Positions 9,184 to 18,383 of a stretch of 64,000 bases of DNA are shown here, in pieces; the stretch's first letter is position 1, and each line of letters opens with the position of its first letter. The notes beneath the pieces were generated by a model. That model saw only the letters and a list, made by a program, of their open reading frames with translations, was not told where the DNA came from and did not search any database. This DNA comes from Planctomycetaceae bacterium (GTDB lineage: Bacteria > Planctomycetota > Planctomycetia > Pirellulales > Thermoguttaceae), in contig JAJFVC010000060.1 of assembly GCA_021372005.1 (NCBI GenBank), positions 1 through 64,000 of the forward strand, written 5' to 3'. The translations under genes and the position numbers were made by a program.

Positions 9184-10641
9184 CTAATCGCCGTCGGTCA
9201 CCAAGAAATTCTTAAACTGCCACGGATCGTCGAAGTCTAGATCGGGCTGATTGTACCCGTGAAAGTGATTTACATAGTGCTTCAACGGCGTCCAATCGGC
9301 CGGCAGCGACAGCGACTTGCCCAGGTACGGCTTGGCGATGTTCAACACGTAGTCGTGCGGTAAATCTTCGGGCGAACAAACGCCGCGGTCGGGATGCTCG
9401 ACCATCCAGAGAGACGCCGCGACCACGGAGATCGCCACCTGCATGGTCGTCGCGTTTTGATGGGGCACCTGTCGGCGCGAGGCGTCGATCGACAGCGCGC
9501 TGCCAGTCCACCACGATTGATAGGCGTGGCCCATCAGCAGCGCGCCCAAAATGTCCTCGCCGCCGACGATCTCGTCGCGCATGATCCGCTGCTTCGATTG
9601 CAGGGCGTAGTCGCGGCCCCGCAATTCTTCGAGCGAAACGATGGCCGCATCGCACGGACAGTACGCATAATGGACCGTCGGCCGATAAACCGCCCGCTCG
9701 CCCTCCCACACGGTCAAGCGATCGGAAATCGTGAAGGCTTCGCCGTGGCGAATGATCATGCCGCGGATGCAATAGTGCGGCACCCACGAGACGACCCAAG
9801 TGTTCATGCCCATCCGGGCCAGGCAGATTTGATTGCGAGGGCCTTCGGCGTGCGTGTAGCTCATCGGCGGCATCTGCTTCTCGTGCGTGCCCCAGCCCAT
9901 CTCGGCCGTCGTGATGCCCTCTTCGCGGAACCCCTCGATGCACCAGGTGTTGACGAACTCGCCGACCTGTTTCGGACGGTCGGTGATCTGCGTATCGCGT
10001 TCGCTGCAATGGATCACCTTGACGCCCAACCGCATCGCCAACTGGTTGAACGTCCGGTCGCGGGCGAGCTGTCGGATTTCCTCCGCCTCTTGGCCCTCGA
10101 CTTTTTTGTCTTCCAAAAGCCGCTCGGCGATGTCCAGCAACCCCTGTTTGGTCCAATGCGAGATCAGGCCCGGATTGGCGCCGTGCTCCAATACGGCCGT
10201 CGGCCCCGGCTGCGACCAACCGGCGATCATGCGCCGCAGATTCATGTGCCGCCAATAGAGCGTCCGCTCGGTCGGATGTTTTTCGGTCGCACCGGTGTAG
10301 GGATCCCAAATCTCGACCGACGTGTTCAAATACAACACGCCGTGGTCGTGGCACCACTGGACGATCTCGCAGCCGTCGATGTTCCAGGCCAGGTCGACCA
10401 GCAGATCGCCGGTCGAAAGATACTCGCCCAACACCGCCCCGAAATTGTCCGGCGCGATCCGCTTCCGAACGAAGCGCATTCCCTGCGCGGTCCACGGCGC
10501 CATCGCCTCCGTGCGGTCCTCAAAATCCAGCACCGTGACGTTTTGGGGCGGAACACGAAAATACCGCACAAAAATCGGCAAGGCGCATTGGGCTACCGCA
10601 CCGTAACCAAGAAACAAAACCCGTTTGCGGAATTCGATCAT
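9184..10641 (-). CDS. hss: Homospermidine synthase
   Basis: NAD-dependent enzyme of the saccharopine dehydrogenase fold that makes homospermidine from two putrescines (or putrescine and spermidine). The 485-residue length fits bacterial HSS. The N-terminal Rossmann motif is LGYGAVAQCALP; other HSS-like segments are LEHGANPGLISHW, CSERDTQITDRPK, VNTWCIEGFREEGITTAEM, GWGTHEK, YRPTVHYAYCPCDAA and the DPWQFKNFLV end. The ATG at 10641 is preferred because AAAGGA lies 8 nt upstream; an upstream in-frame start at 10659 lacks this. A plausible partner, an ornithine/lysine decarboxylase, is encoded at 16524-17660. It follows purC by about 126 nt on the same strand. Confidence 0.9.
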   Translation of the reverse strand: MIEFRKRVLFLGYGAVAQCALPIFVRYFRVPPQNVTVLDFEDRTEAMAPWTAQGMRFVRKRIAPDNFGAVLGEYLSTGDLLVDLAWNIDGCEIVQWCHDHGVLYLNTSVEIWDPYTGATEKHPTERTLYWRHMNLRRMIAGWSQPGPTAVLEHGANPGLISHWTKQGLLDIAERLLEDKKVEGQEAEEIRQLARDRTFNQLAMRLGVKVIHCSERDTQITDRPKQVGEFVNTWCIEGFREEGITTAEMGWGTHEKQMPPMSYTHAEGPRNQICLARMGMNTWVVSWVPHYCIRGMIIRHGEAFTISDRLTVWEGERAVYRPTVHYAYCPCDAAIVSLEELRGRDYALQSKQRIMRDEIVGGEDILGALLMGHAYQSWWTGSALSIDASRRQVPHQNATTMQVAISVVAASLWMVEHPDRGVCSPEDLPHDYVLNIAKPYLGKSLSLPADWTPLKHYVNHFHGYNQPDLDFDDPWQFKNFLVTDGD

Positions 10642-10767
10642 TGCACGATCCTTTCTCACGATCGGGGGTCGGGAGATCTCAGGGCGAAACGTCCAACCAC
10701 GTCCGACAAGCCACCGTATCTTTAACTCTTATTCGGCTTTGCGGCCGTCCTCCTCTTCCCTTTTCGA

Positions 10768-11652
10768 TCAAAGGAACACGCGATCAGTCAACCGTTCGTA
10801 CGCTTCGATATACTTATGACGAGTTTTCGTGACGATTTCGTCCGGCAACGACGGCGGCGGACTGTTCTTGTCCCAATCGGTCGACGACAGCCAATCGCGC
10901 ACAAACTGCTTGTCGAACGACGGCTGGCCACGGCCGGGCTGGTACTGATCGGCCGGCCAAAACCGCGAACTGTCGGGCGTCATCACCTCGTCGATCAGCA
11001 ACAGCTCGTCGCCAACCCGACCGAACTCGAACTTCGTGTCCGCGATGATAATGCCCCGCTGACGCGCATACTCCGACCCTCGCTGAAAAATCCGCAGCGA
11101 ACGGCGCCGCAACTCTTCGGCCAACTCGCGGCCGATCAGTTCCGCCATCCGCTCGAACGTGATGTTCTCGTCGTGGCCCTCGACGGCCTTCGTCGACGGC
11201 GTGAAGATCGGCTCCGGCAACCGGCTGCTTTCGGTGAGTCCCGCCGGCAACGGAAGGCCGCAGACCGTGCCGCGCTGTTGATATTCCTTCCAGCCCGAAC
11301 CGGCCAGATAACCGCGCACGACGCACTCGATCGGCACCACGGTGGTTTTGCGCCCGAGCGTCGAACGCCCTTCCAACTGCTGCAAATCGGTCCCCTCGGG
11401 CAACCCCATCCGCGCAACGTCCGTCGTGATCAGATGGCACGGCTCGCCGAGCACATCGAACCAAAACGCGGCGATCTGCGTCAGCACGCGGCCCTTGTCC
11501 GGAATCCCCGTCGGCAGAATCCAATCGAACGCACTGATCCGATCCGTGCTGACCAGCAACACGCGGTCGCCCAAATCGTAAATGTCGCGGACTTTGCCGC
11601 GCCGAACCGGCAGCCCCGGCAACGAGGTTTCGAGAACAAGAGAGGTGGACAT
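10768..11652 (-). CDS. purC: Phosphoribosylaminoimidazole-succinocarboxamide synthase (SAICAR synthetase)
   Basis: Purine biosynthesis enzyme that joins aspartate to CAIR using ATP, in the cytoplasm. The length of 294 aa fits the longer bacterial/yeast-type PurC. Motifs: [18 protein letters not shown] at the N-terminus, [56 protein letters not shown] and [13 protein letters not shown] with the metal-binding acidic residues. No other purine gene is adjacent. A candidate promoter is at 11726-11754. Homospermidine synthase lies downstream on the same strand, but the 126-nt gap leaves co-transcription uncertain. Confidence 0.95.
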   Translation of the reverse strand: MSTSLVLETSLPGLPVRRGKVRDIYDLGDRVLLVSTDRISAFDWILPTGIPDKGRVLTQIAAFWFDVLGEPCHLITTDVARMGLPEGTDLQQLEGRSTLGRKTTVVPIECVVRGYLAGSGWKEYQQRGTVCGLPLPAGLTESSRLPEPIFTPSTKAVEGHDENITFERMAELIGRELAEELRRRSLRIFQRGSEYARQRGIIIADTKFEFGRVGDELLLIDEVMTPDSSRFWPADQYQPGRGQPSFDKQFVRDWLSSTDWDKNSPPPSLPDEIVTKTRHKYIEAYERLTDRVFL

Positions 11653-11992
11653 GGCTTAGTTCCCAAGATTCACAAGAAAACGACCCGAGACAGACGCCCA
11701 CGTGCCCCAACGCCAATCCCCGCCGAATATACCTGCTTGAGAAGCCGTTGGCCAGCGGGGGAGAAAGGAAGACACAAAAGGTGCGAAAGATACAAAAAAT
11801 GCGAAGAGTTCTCACGGTGCTTGCCGGAAGCCTCGGCCTTCGGTAGATTAAAGAAAGGTCACACCCTCGTGCGGCCTTCTCCGTAAGTTGTTATTTTTTC
11901 GGTTTTCGCGGTTTTCTGAATCCAAGCAGACCGCCGTTTGCGTTCGCCGTGACCCTCTCCCCCGTTGGTGCTTTTCCGAGGACGTCAATCCG
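11653..11992. other. Intergenic region between divergent purC and the GH10-like gene
   Basis: A 340-bp non-coding stretch. It holds the candidate purC promoter (11726-11754) and an A-rich imperfect direct repeat, with arms at 11774-11789 and 11792-11806 sharing an ACAAAA-n-GCGAA pattern. The part near 11890-11930 is T-rich. A reading frame extends upstream of the GH10-like gene to 11888, but its composition does not resemble the protein. No RNA gene was recognised. Confidence 0.5.
11726..11754 (-). promoter_or_regulatory. Candidate purC promoter
   Basis: On the minus strand, TGGCCA (11749-11754) and TATATT (11726-11731) are separated by 17 nt. The -10 is good (5/6) and the -35 weak (4/6). 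Transcription would start near 11719, giving a leader of about 67 nt. Confidence 0.35.
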
Positions 11993-13471
11993 ATGGGCTT
12001 GATGCGATTCCGTGTCTCGCCGACGCAGAGCATCACGGAAGAAATGGTCCAGCAGGCGTATTTGTCCGGCATGGATCGAGTCTCCTGGCAGGTGCAAGCC
12101 ACAGCCGAGGGGGGCGAACTCTCGCTCCAACGGGCCGCCTCCGACTCCGCAAACCTGCATATCCCTTGGCCCGTCGAAGGCTACGGACAACTGACGCTGA
12201 CCTCGGCCAGCCTCATGGAGCGGACCGAGCCCTACCGTCTGCCTTTGGAGTTGGCTCGCGGCGCAATCGTCCAGGTCCGCAACCAACTGTCCGAATGGCA
12301 ACTGATCGGCCTGACGGTCCCCGAAACGGTGACGGCCAAGCTGAACGAGGCGGTCCAGCGTTTTTCTTGGGCCGTCGTGGTCCAAGACGACGACCTGGAG
12401 GCGTCGGCCGAACTGGCCGAAAAAGCCCTACGCGCGGCGCTGAACGCCGGCGACTATTTGACGGTCGCCTACGCCCGGCAAGCCTTGTCGGTCCGTCGTC
12501 GCATCGGCGGCTCGCAACCCGAGTATCTCGGCGTCGACCTGGGCGGCACGCTGTTGGACCGCCACGTCGCCGGCCACGTGCTGAAAACCTTCAACGCGGC
12601 CGAAGTCCCCATCGCCTGGCGCGACACCGAAACCGCCGACGGCGACTTTCTTTGGGGCGCCAGCGACGCCCAGATCGCCTGGTGCCACGCCAACAAGCTG
12701 CACACCCTGGCCGGCCCGCTGTTGATGCTCGATCCGACCGCCCTGCCCGACTCGTTCTATTTGTTTGACGACGATTTCGACAGCGTGCAAGACTACGTCT
12801 CCTCGTTCATCCGCGCGACGGTTCAACGCTATCGCGGTCAGGTGGACGGTTGGATCTGCGCCGGTCGGGTCAACGCCGCCGCCGAGCTCGCCATCACCGA
12901 GCAAGAACGATTGCAACTGGTCGCCCAAACTGTCGAACTGGTCCGTTCGCTCGACCCCGGAACGCCGTTGCTGGTTTCGTTCGATCAGCCTTGGGCCGAA
13001 TACATGCGCCAGCGCGAATCCGACTTCCCGCCGCTGCATTTCGCCGATGCGTTGATTCGCGCCGGATTGGATCTGGCCGGACTGATGTTGGAAATCAACG
13101 TCGGATACTCGCCCAGCGGCACCTTGTTGCGCCATCCGCTCGAGTTCAATCGGCTGCTGGACATCTGGAGCCTGCTGGGCGTGCCGCTTTGGCTGTCGTT
13201 GTCGGCGCCCAGCACCGACGCGCCGGATCCCCTGGCGATTCATCACGCCTCCGTCGCGGCGAACACCTGGACGCCCACCTCACAACAAGCCTGGGTGTCG
13301 CGGTTCGTCCCCCTGGCGCTCGCCAAACCCATGGTGCAAGGCGTCGTCTGGAACCAGCTTTGCGACGCCCATCCGCACGGGTTCCCCAACGCCGGACTGT
13401 TCGACGCCCGAGGCCGCACCAAGCCCGTCATGCGACGCCTGACCGCCATCCGCCGAAAATACTTGAAGTAG
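11993..13471 (+). CDS. GH10-like protein with no recognisable catalytic glutamates
   Basis: A 492-residue protein resembling planctomycete proteins annotated as endo-1,4-beta-xylanase-like. Residues about 1-170 look like a beta-rich N-terminal module; the rest follows a TIM-barrel pattern with GH10-like spacing. At the acid/base position, where GH10 enzymes have W-D-V-V-N-E, it has DGWICAGRVN. At the nucleophile strand, where ITELD is expected, it has PLWLSLSAPS. Both catalytic Glu residues therefore appear to be missing. There is no signal peptide from the chosen ATG at 11993. GAGG about 11 nt upstream is the only ribosome-site candidate. It may be a non-enzymatic carbohydrate-binding or scaffold protein. 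The fold assignment is moderate. Confidence 0.6.
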   Translation: MGLMRFRVSPTQSITEEMVQQAYLSGMDRVSWQVQATAEGGELSLQRAASDSANLHIPWPVEGYGQLTLTSASLMERTEPYRLPLELARGAIVQVRNQLSEWQLIGLTVPETVTAKLNEAVQRFSWAVVVQDDDLEASAELAEKALRAALNAGDYLTVAYARQALSVRRRIGGSQPEYLGVDLGGTLLDRHVAGHVLKTFNAAEVPIAWRDTETADGDFLWGASDAQIAWCHANKLHTLAGPLLMLDPTALPDSFYLFDDDFDSVQDYVSSFIRATVQRYRGQVDGWICAGRVNAAAELAITEQERLQLVAQTVELVRSLDPGTPLLVSFDQPWAEYMRQRESDFPPLHFADALIRAGLDLAGLMLEINVGYSPSGTLLRHPLEFNRLLDIWSLLGVPLWLSLSAPSTDAPDPLAIHHASVAANTWTPTSQQAWVSRFVPLALAKPMVQGVVWNQLCDAHPHGFPNAGLFDARGRTKPVMRRLTAIRRKYLK

Positions 13472-13493
13472 AGGGGGGGCAGGGGAGCTGCAC

Positions 13494-15188
13494 TCAGACC
13501 TGCACGCGGCCAAAACAGGCCAGGCACATATCGTCGCTCTGTGGCCGCGCGCCGACGAATCGCTTGACATCGTCCAGAATCCGACGACCCAGCCGTTCGA
13601 CGCCCTCGACGTCCGACTGCACCATGTTAAGCAGCCGCGGCAATCCGTACAACTCGTCCCCGGCGTTCATCGCCTCGGTGATGCCGTCGGTGTAAAACAC
13701 CAGCGACTGACTCGGGGCCAGCGACAGCACGGTCGGCTCATAGTCCACCTCGGCGTCCACGCCGATCGGCAATCGAGATTCCGCCGTGCCGATCGCCTCG
13801 ACCGCGCCCGGGCCGCGTCGCAACAACGGCGGCAGATGTCCGGCGTTGACGATCGTCACCTCGTGCCGTTTCGGGTCCAACACGCCGACCACCATCGTCA
13901 CAAAACGATCGTCCCAGCCGCTCAGGCAGAACGCCCGATTTAGTCGCGCCATGGCCTCGGCCGGCGACGGTTCGCTCGCCAAACAATACCGCGTCTCGGC
14001 CGACAACTTGGCCATCAACAGCGACGCCGAAATGCCCTTGCCCGACACGTCCGCCACGACGATCGCCAACCGGCCGCCGGGCAGCTCAATGTAATCGTAA
14101 TAATCGCCGCCCAACTGGTTGGCCGGCTCATAGAACTCGAAAAACTCATATTCGGGAATGCGCGGCGCGGCCGACGGCAAAAAACCCCGTTGCACCTCAT
14201 GGGCGACGGCCAATTCTCGCCGCAACGCCTCGTCGCGCATCGCCGTTTCGTGCAGTTGCGCGTTCTCGACCGCAAACGCCGCCTGGCAGGCCACGCTCGC
14301 CAGCACGTCAAGATCCTCTTGCTGGAATCGGTTGCGCGGATCGAGCGTGTCGAGCTGGATGACGCCCAACGACTGGCCGTCCCGATTGATCAGCGGCGCA
14401 CACATCATCGAACGGATCTGAAAATCGACGATGCTGTCGGCCATGTCGAACCTCGCATCGTTAGCCGCGTCGGCCGACAACAACGCCTCCTTGTTCGACA
14501 TGACGTTCTGCACGATCGTCCGGCTGATCCGCACCGTTTGCGATTCCTCGCGGCGTCGATACTTAATCGCTTTCGGCACCAACCGGCCGGTCGCCGCGTC
14601 GCGCAACACGATGAATCCGCGATCGGCCTGCAAAAAAATCGTGAACAGACTGTCCAATAATTTTGAAAGCACCTCGGCCAACCCGACCGCTTGGCCCAAG
14701 TTCCGGCTGATCTCGATCAGCGCTTTGAGCTTTGCCTCGGTGTTCACCGCCAGCCCGAGCCCCGTCGAGCCCGACGAAACGTTCACCATCGGCATGATCG
14801 TCGAATTGTCGCCCGACGGCTCGTCGTCGACCATCAGCGCTTCGCTGTCCGGCTCGGCCGTGCGCCGCTCGACGACCGACGTCTGCTCCGACGCGGGCAA
14901 CTCCATGTGAAACGAAAACGTCAGGTCGCAGATGCCGATCTCGTCGTTCTCGGCCAATGGACAACGATGCACGATCGGCTGCCCGTTCAGCAGCGTCCCA
15001 TTGCGGCTGTGCAGATCTTCGATGAAAAATTGCCCGTCGAGATTGATGATTCGGGCGTGCTGCCGGCTGACCGCCCCCGATTCCAACACGACGTCGCAGG
15101 CCGGATGGCGGCCCAATACGATCGTAGCCCCTTCGAGAGGGAACAACTGCCCCGCGTTCGGACCTTGCAGCGATTGAAGTACGGCCAT
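13494..15188 (-). CDS. FHA-GAF-SpoIIE/PP2C serine phosphatase (RsbU-like)
   Basis: A 564-residue cytoplasmic signalling protein. Residues about 1-100 form an FHA domain that would bind phosphothreonine (LGRHPACDVVLES, SRQHARI, DLHSRNGTLLNG). A GAF sensor domain follows at about 165-320 (ADRGFIVLRD, SMMCAPLINRDGQSLGVIQ). The C-terminal part, about 345-560, is an RsbU/SpoIIE-type PP2C phosphatase with GGDYYDYIELPGGRLAIV, DVSGKGISASLLMAKL and FYTDGITEAMN carrying the metal-binding Asp residues. The ATG at 15188 agrees with a promoter at 15254-15283, which excludes longer starts. It is divergent from nagA and ends 22 bp from the convergent GH10-like gene. Partners (anti-sigma factor, kinase) are not in the window. 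Confidence 0.88.
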   Translation of the reverse strand: MAVLQSLQGPNAGQLFPLEGATIVLGRHPACDVVLESGAVSRQHARIINLDGQFFIEDLHSRNGTLLNGQPIVHRCPLAENDEIGICDLTFSFHMELPASEQTSVVERRTAEPDSEALMVDDEPSGDNSTIMPMVNVSSGSTGLGLAVNTEAKLKALIEISRNLGQAVGLAEVLSKLLDSLFTIFLQADRGFIVLRDAATGRLVPKAIKYRRREESQTVRISRTIVQNVMSNKEALLSADAANDARFDMADSIVDFQIRSMMCAPLINRDGQSLGVIQLDTLDPRNRFQQEDLDVLASVACQAAFAVENAQLHETAMRDEALRRELAVAHEVQRGFLPSAAPRIPEYEFFEFYEPANQLGGDYYDYIELPGGRLAIVVADVSGKGISASLLMAKLSAETRYCLASEPSPAEAMARLNRAFCLSGWDDRFVTMVVGVLDPKRHEVTIVNAGHLPPLLRRGPGAVEAIGTAESRLPIGVDAEVDYEPTVLSLAPSQSLVFYTDGITEAMNAGDELYGLPRLLNMVQSDVEGVERLGRRILDDVKRFVGARPQSDDMCLACFGRVQV

Positions 15189-15253
15189 CGTCGCCCGCCG
15201 CCTTCGACGCGGCGAGTATCCCAGACAATCCCCGAGAACTAAAACGGTCCTTG

Positions 15254-15283
15254 ATTGTAGGACGCCGGCCCGGCGTTCGTCAA
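15254..15283 (-). promoter_or_regulatory. Promoter of the FHA-GAF-phosphatase gene
   Basis: On the minus strand TTGACG (15278-15283) and TACAAT (15254-15259) are 18 nt apart, each matching consensus at 5/6. The predicted start near 15247 gives a leader of about 60 nt and fixes the ATG at 15188 as the first usable start. Confidence 0.55.
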
Positions 15284-15303
15284 CCATGCCCTTCGGCGAC
15301 CAT

Positions 15304-15332
15304 TTCCACCGACGCGACGACCGCGTTATAAT
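15304..15332 (+). promoter_or_regulatory. nagA promoter with consensus -10
   Basis: A perfect TATAAT at 15327-15332 lies 17 nt after the weak -35 TTCCAC (15304-15309). Transcription would start near 15339, so the leader is only about 14 nt and consists almost entirely of the AGGAGG ribosome site at 15342-15347. It is back to back with the phosphatase promoter. Confidence 0.45.
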
Positions 15333-15352
15333 GGAAGGTTCAGGAGGTGTAC

Positions 15353-16567
15353 GTGACCCCCATAGCCCTTCAACACGGCGAGGTGCTCTTGCCGGATCGT
15401 TCGATCGTCGACGGCACGGTGTTGCTGACCGAGGGACGGATCGTCTACGCCGGCCCCAAACGCAAAACGCCTCGCGGATTCTCCGAGTTCGACGCCCACG
15501 GCGACTACGTGGCCCCGGGCCTGATCGAAATGCACCTGCACGGCGCCGACCTGATCGGTTGGCAAAATTGTACGAAAGACCGTCTCGAACGCTTAGCCCA
15601 AACCCTATTGCGCCACGGGATCGTCCGCTTCCTGCCGACCATGATGGCGTCCGAGCCGGTCCTCCGCCGCATGACGGCCCTGCTGGACCGGGCGGCCTGC
15701 CGCGATCGCATCCTCGGCCTGTATGTCGAGGGCCCCTTCTTGAATCCCGACAAACGCGGCGGCGTGCAAAAACGCTTTGTCCGTCCCGTCGATTTGGATT
15801 ACCTCGCCCAATTACAAGAAATGGCCGGCGGACGAATCCGTTTGATGACCTTCGCTCCCGAATTGCCCGGCGCCGAGCGTCTGCCGGCCGCCATGCGTCG
15901 ACTCGGCATTACGCCGTGCGTCGGCCACAGCTTGGCCACGGCGTCCCAAGCCGCAACGGTCTGCCGCACCGGACCGTTCGGCTGCACCCACCTGTTCAAC
16001 GCCATGAGCGGCCTGGACCACCACGAGCCCGGTCTGGCCGCGTTCGGCCTGAACCAGTCTCGGGTCGTCGTCGAACTGAACCCCGACGGAACGCACGTCG
16101 CGCCCGAACTGTTGCAGGTGGCCTATCGTGCGAAACCGGCCGATCGGATCGTGCTGGTCTCCGACGCGGCGGTTTCGGCCGGCGTCCGCCCCGGTCTTTA
16201 CCGATACATGGGCCGCGTCATCCGCAGCGATCGTCGCGGCGCCTATTACGCCGCCGACGGCACGCTGATCGGCGGCAGCATTTTGATCGACCGCGGCGTG
16301 TTTCGATTCACGAAGTTCACCGGCGCCCCGATCCACCAGGCCGTCCGCATGGCCTCGCTCAATCCGGCCCGATTCCTCGGCCTCGGCCGCCGCATCGGCA
16401 GCCTCGAACCCGGCAAGCAGGCCGACGTAGCCGTCTTTTCCCGCACGTTCGGCCGCGTCCGCGCCGTGTTTTTCAACGGCGAGCAGATCGTCGGACGGAT
16501 CGCACAGGGATCCCGGCGTCGGCTCAGCGATTCAGATGAACCACCTTCGCCGGCGGAAACCCGTTGA
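15353..16567 (+). CDS. nagA: N-acetylglucosamine-6-phosphate deacetylase
   Basis: Amidohydrolase that removes acetate from GlcNAc-6-phosphate, giving glucosamine-6-phosphate for catabolism or cell-wall recycling. Motifs: APGLIEMHLHGADLIGW (HxH metal ligands), YVEGPFLNP, PCVGHSLATA, CTHLFNAMSGLDH and LVSDA (catalytic Asp). The GTG at 15353 is chosen because AGGAGG at 15342-15347 lies 5 nt upstream; the GTG at 15347 falls inside that ribosome site. The 3' end overlaps the convergent decarboxylase gene by 44 bp, and the last 25 residues or so, past the usual NagA end, are Ser/Arg/Pro-rich. No nagB is adjacent; a SIS protein and a PIG-L deacetylase occur at 52-54 kb. Confidence 0.9.
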   Translation: MTPIALQHGEVLLPDRSIVDGTVLLTEGRIVYAGPKRKTPRGFSEFDAHGDYVAPGLIEMHLHGADLIGWQNCTKDRLERLAQTLLRHGIVRFLPTMMASEPVLRRMTALLDRAACRDRILGLYVEGPFLNPDKRGGVQKRFVRPVDLDYLAQLQEMAGGRIRLMTFAPELPGAERLPAAMRRLGITPCVGHSLATASQAATVCRTGPFGCTHLFNAMSGLDHHEPGLAAFGLNQSRVVVELNPDGTHVAPELLQVAYRAKPADRIVLVSDAAVSAGVRPGLYRYMGRVIRSDRRGAYYAADGTLIGGSILIDRGVFRFTKFTGAPIHQAVRMASLNPARFLGLGRRIGSLEPGKQADVAVFSRTFGRVRAVFFNGEQIVGRIAQGSRRRLSDSDEPPSPAETR

Positions 16568-17660
16568 ACCACGTCGACGACGCTCGGCTGTACGCCCCGA
16601 TGTTCCGACTGTAGACGTAATCGCCCAACTGCAAGTCGGGCAACTCCTCGGCCAGCGAGATCGTGTCCAGCGCGTCGCACGTCGGACCAAACACCGAGCA
16701 AATCTGCGTCGGACCCTTCTTAAACGCCTTCAGGTGATACTGGCAGTGGTCGAACAGGATGCCGGAATATGTGTGATACACCCCGTCGTCTAAATAATAA
16801 CACTGCTTGCCGTCGCGCGTGGCCTTGCCGATCACCTTGGCGATCGCCACGCCGGCCGTGGCCACCAGAAACCGCCCCGGCTCGGCCAAAATCTCGATCT
16901 CCGGCGGGAACAGCCGATCTAACTCGGCGTTGATCCGCCGGGCCAACGTTTTGAACGGCTGCACGTGCTCGTCATAAGGAGCCGGAAAACCGCCGCCGAT
17001 GTCGATCAGCTTCATCTGAAACCCGCGATCGGCCGCCTCGCGCACCACGCCCGCCGCCAAGTTCAACGCCTGCACGTAGTTCTCGAAATTGGTCGTCTGG
17101 CTGCCCACGTGAAAACTGAGCCCCTCGACGACCAGCCCGACGTCGTGCGACGCCTGGATCAGCTCAACGGCCTCGCCCGACGACGCGCCGAACTTCGACG
17201 AAAGCTCGACCATCGCGCCGGTGTTCGGCACGCGAAGCCGCAGCGCCAGCCCGGCGTGCGGAGCGTATTTGCGGATCTTGCGGATCTCCTCGAAATTGTC
17301 GTACGTCACCAGCGGCTTGTAGCGGTCCAACTGCTGAAGCGTCTCGTTCGCCTTGATCGGATTGGCGTAGATGATCTTATCCCAAATGAAGTCCTGCCGC
17401 TTCTTGGCCGACAAGCCCTTGATGTATTGATAGACGATCTCGAACTCGGGCATCGACGCCACGTCGAAGCTGGCCCCCGCTTCGTACAACGTCTGCACGA
17501 TCGCCGGATCCGGATTGGCTTTCACCGCGTAATAGGCCTGAACTCGCGGCAGCCGCCGACGAAACTCGGCGTAATTCTCGCGGATTTCCTCGTGATCGAC
17601 CACGAACAACGGCGTGCCGTGTTCCGCCACCAACTTCTTCATGACGCTCTTGGAAATCAT
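16524..17660 (-). CDS. PLP-dependent ornithine/lysine decarboxylase (fold type III)
   Basis: Eukaryotic/ODC-type basic amino acid decarboxylase of 378 aa, in the size range of bacterial ornithine or ornithine/lysine decarboxylases. The PLP lysine lies in YYAVKANPDPAI. GASFDVASMPEFEIV follows, then SFHVGSQ, IDIGGGFPAPY, ILAEPGRFLVA and FGPTCDALDTI, whose Cys is the active-site residue contributed by the partner subunit. The product would be putrescine (or cadaverine), the substrate for the homospermidine synthase at 9184-10641. ATG 17660 is used; ATG 17642 is possible. GAAGGAG lies rather far upstream. The 3' end overlaps nagA by 44 bp in convergent orientation. Confidence 0.88.
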   Translation of the reverse strand: MISKSVMKKLVAEHGTPLFVVDHEEIRENYAEFRRRLPRVQAYYAVKANPDPAIVQTLYEAGASFDVASMPEFEIVYQYIKGLSAKKRQDFIWDKIIYANPIKANETLQQLDRYKPLVTYDNFEEIRKIRKYAPHAGLALRLRVPNTGAMVELSSKFGASSGEAVELIQASHDVGLVVEGLSFHVGSQTTNFENYVQALNLAAGVVREAADRGFQMKLIDIGGGFPAPYDEHVQPFKTLARRINAELDRLFPPEIEILAEPGRFLVATAGVAIAKVIGKATRDGKQCYYLDDGVYHTYSGILFDHCQYHLKAFKKGPTQICSVFGPTCDALDTISLAEELPDLQLGDYVYSRNIGAYSRASSTWFNGFPPAKVVHLNR

Positions 17661-17733
17661 TGCAGGATGAATTCTCCTTCGGATGGTTTTTGTTTCAAGG
17701 GCTGCAATCCGCAACGCACAGCGTGCGCGTCGC

Positions 17734-18285
17734 TCAATTGACCGTCGGATCGGGCGGCAAATCGTTCACCTGAAGCATCGACTTCAACAGCGAATGCCCC
17801 AACTCGCGGAACACCGCCTCCCAAACCGCGTCCTCGGTCGAGAAGACGCACTCGGGCACGGCCGGCGCCGTCCGCCAAGCGCCCTGCTCCATTTCGCTCT
17901 CCAATTGCCCGGCGCCCCAACCGGCGTGCCCCACGAAAATCTTATACGCCGGCGAATCGCTCAACACCAACTGATCGAGATGCTGCTTCTTTGCGGCGAA
18001 AAAAACCCCGGGCGACGGCTCGCTCTCGGCCAACGACGGCTCCACGTGCAACGCCAGCAACGGACCCGGCACCGGGCCGCCCAGATAGATCGGCCGTTGG
18101 CTGTGGCACGGCGCGCTGCCCACCTCGCGCCAAAGCTCCTGGACCGTCTTACGCACCGGCCGATTGACGACCATGCCGAACGCCCCGTCCGCGTTGTGCT
18201 GAACCAACAGCACCAACGTCCGCGCGAAGTTCGGGTCGAGCAGTTGCGGCGACGCCACCAGCAATTGACCTTGCAGCGATTTCAT
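17734..18285 (-). CDS. YqgE/AlgH family protein (UPF0301)
   Basis: A 183-residue cytoplasmic protein matching YqgE/AlgH, whose biochemical function is unknown. Signature segments: GQLLVASPQLLDPNFARTLV at the N-terminus, ADGAFGMVVNRP, PIYLGGPV and FVGHAGWGAGQLESEM. The ATG at 18285 is set by homology; no strong Shine-Dalgarno is seen, and the open frame continues upstream without family character. It lies downstream of a large secreted protein gene (gap 98 nt) and upstream of the decarboxylase (gap 73 nt), all on the minus strand. Confidence 0.9.
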   Translation of the reverse strand: MKSLQGQLLVASPQLLDPNFARTLVLLVQHNADGAFGMVVNRPVRKTVQELWREVGSAPCHSQRPIYLGGPVPGPLLALHVEPSLAESEPSPGVFFAAKKQHLDQLVLSDSPAYKIFVGHAGWGAGQLESEMEQGAWRTAPAVPECVFSTEDAVWEAVFRELGHSLLKSMLQVNDLPPDPTVN

Positions 18286-18383
18286 GGCCCGGTATTTTAA
18301 TGAAAACCGCCGTGGACCGAAAGTACGGCAAACGTGAAAACCACGCGGAAATCGACGGTCCGCGGTTTCTCCGGGCGCAGGCC

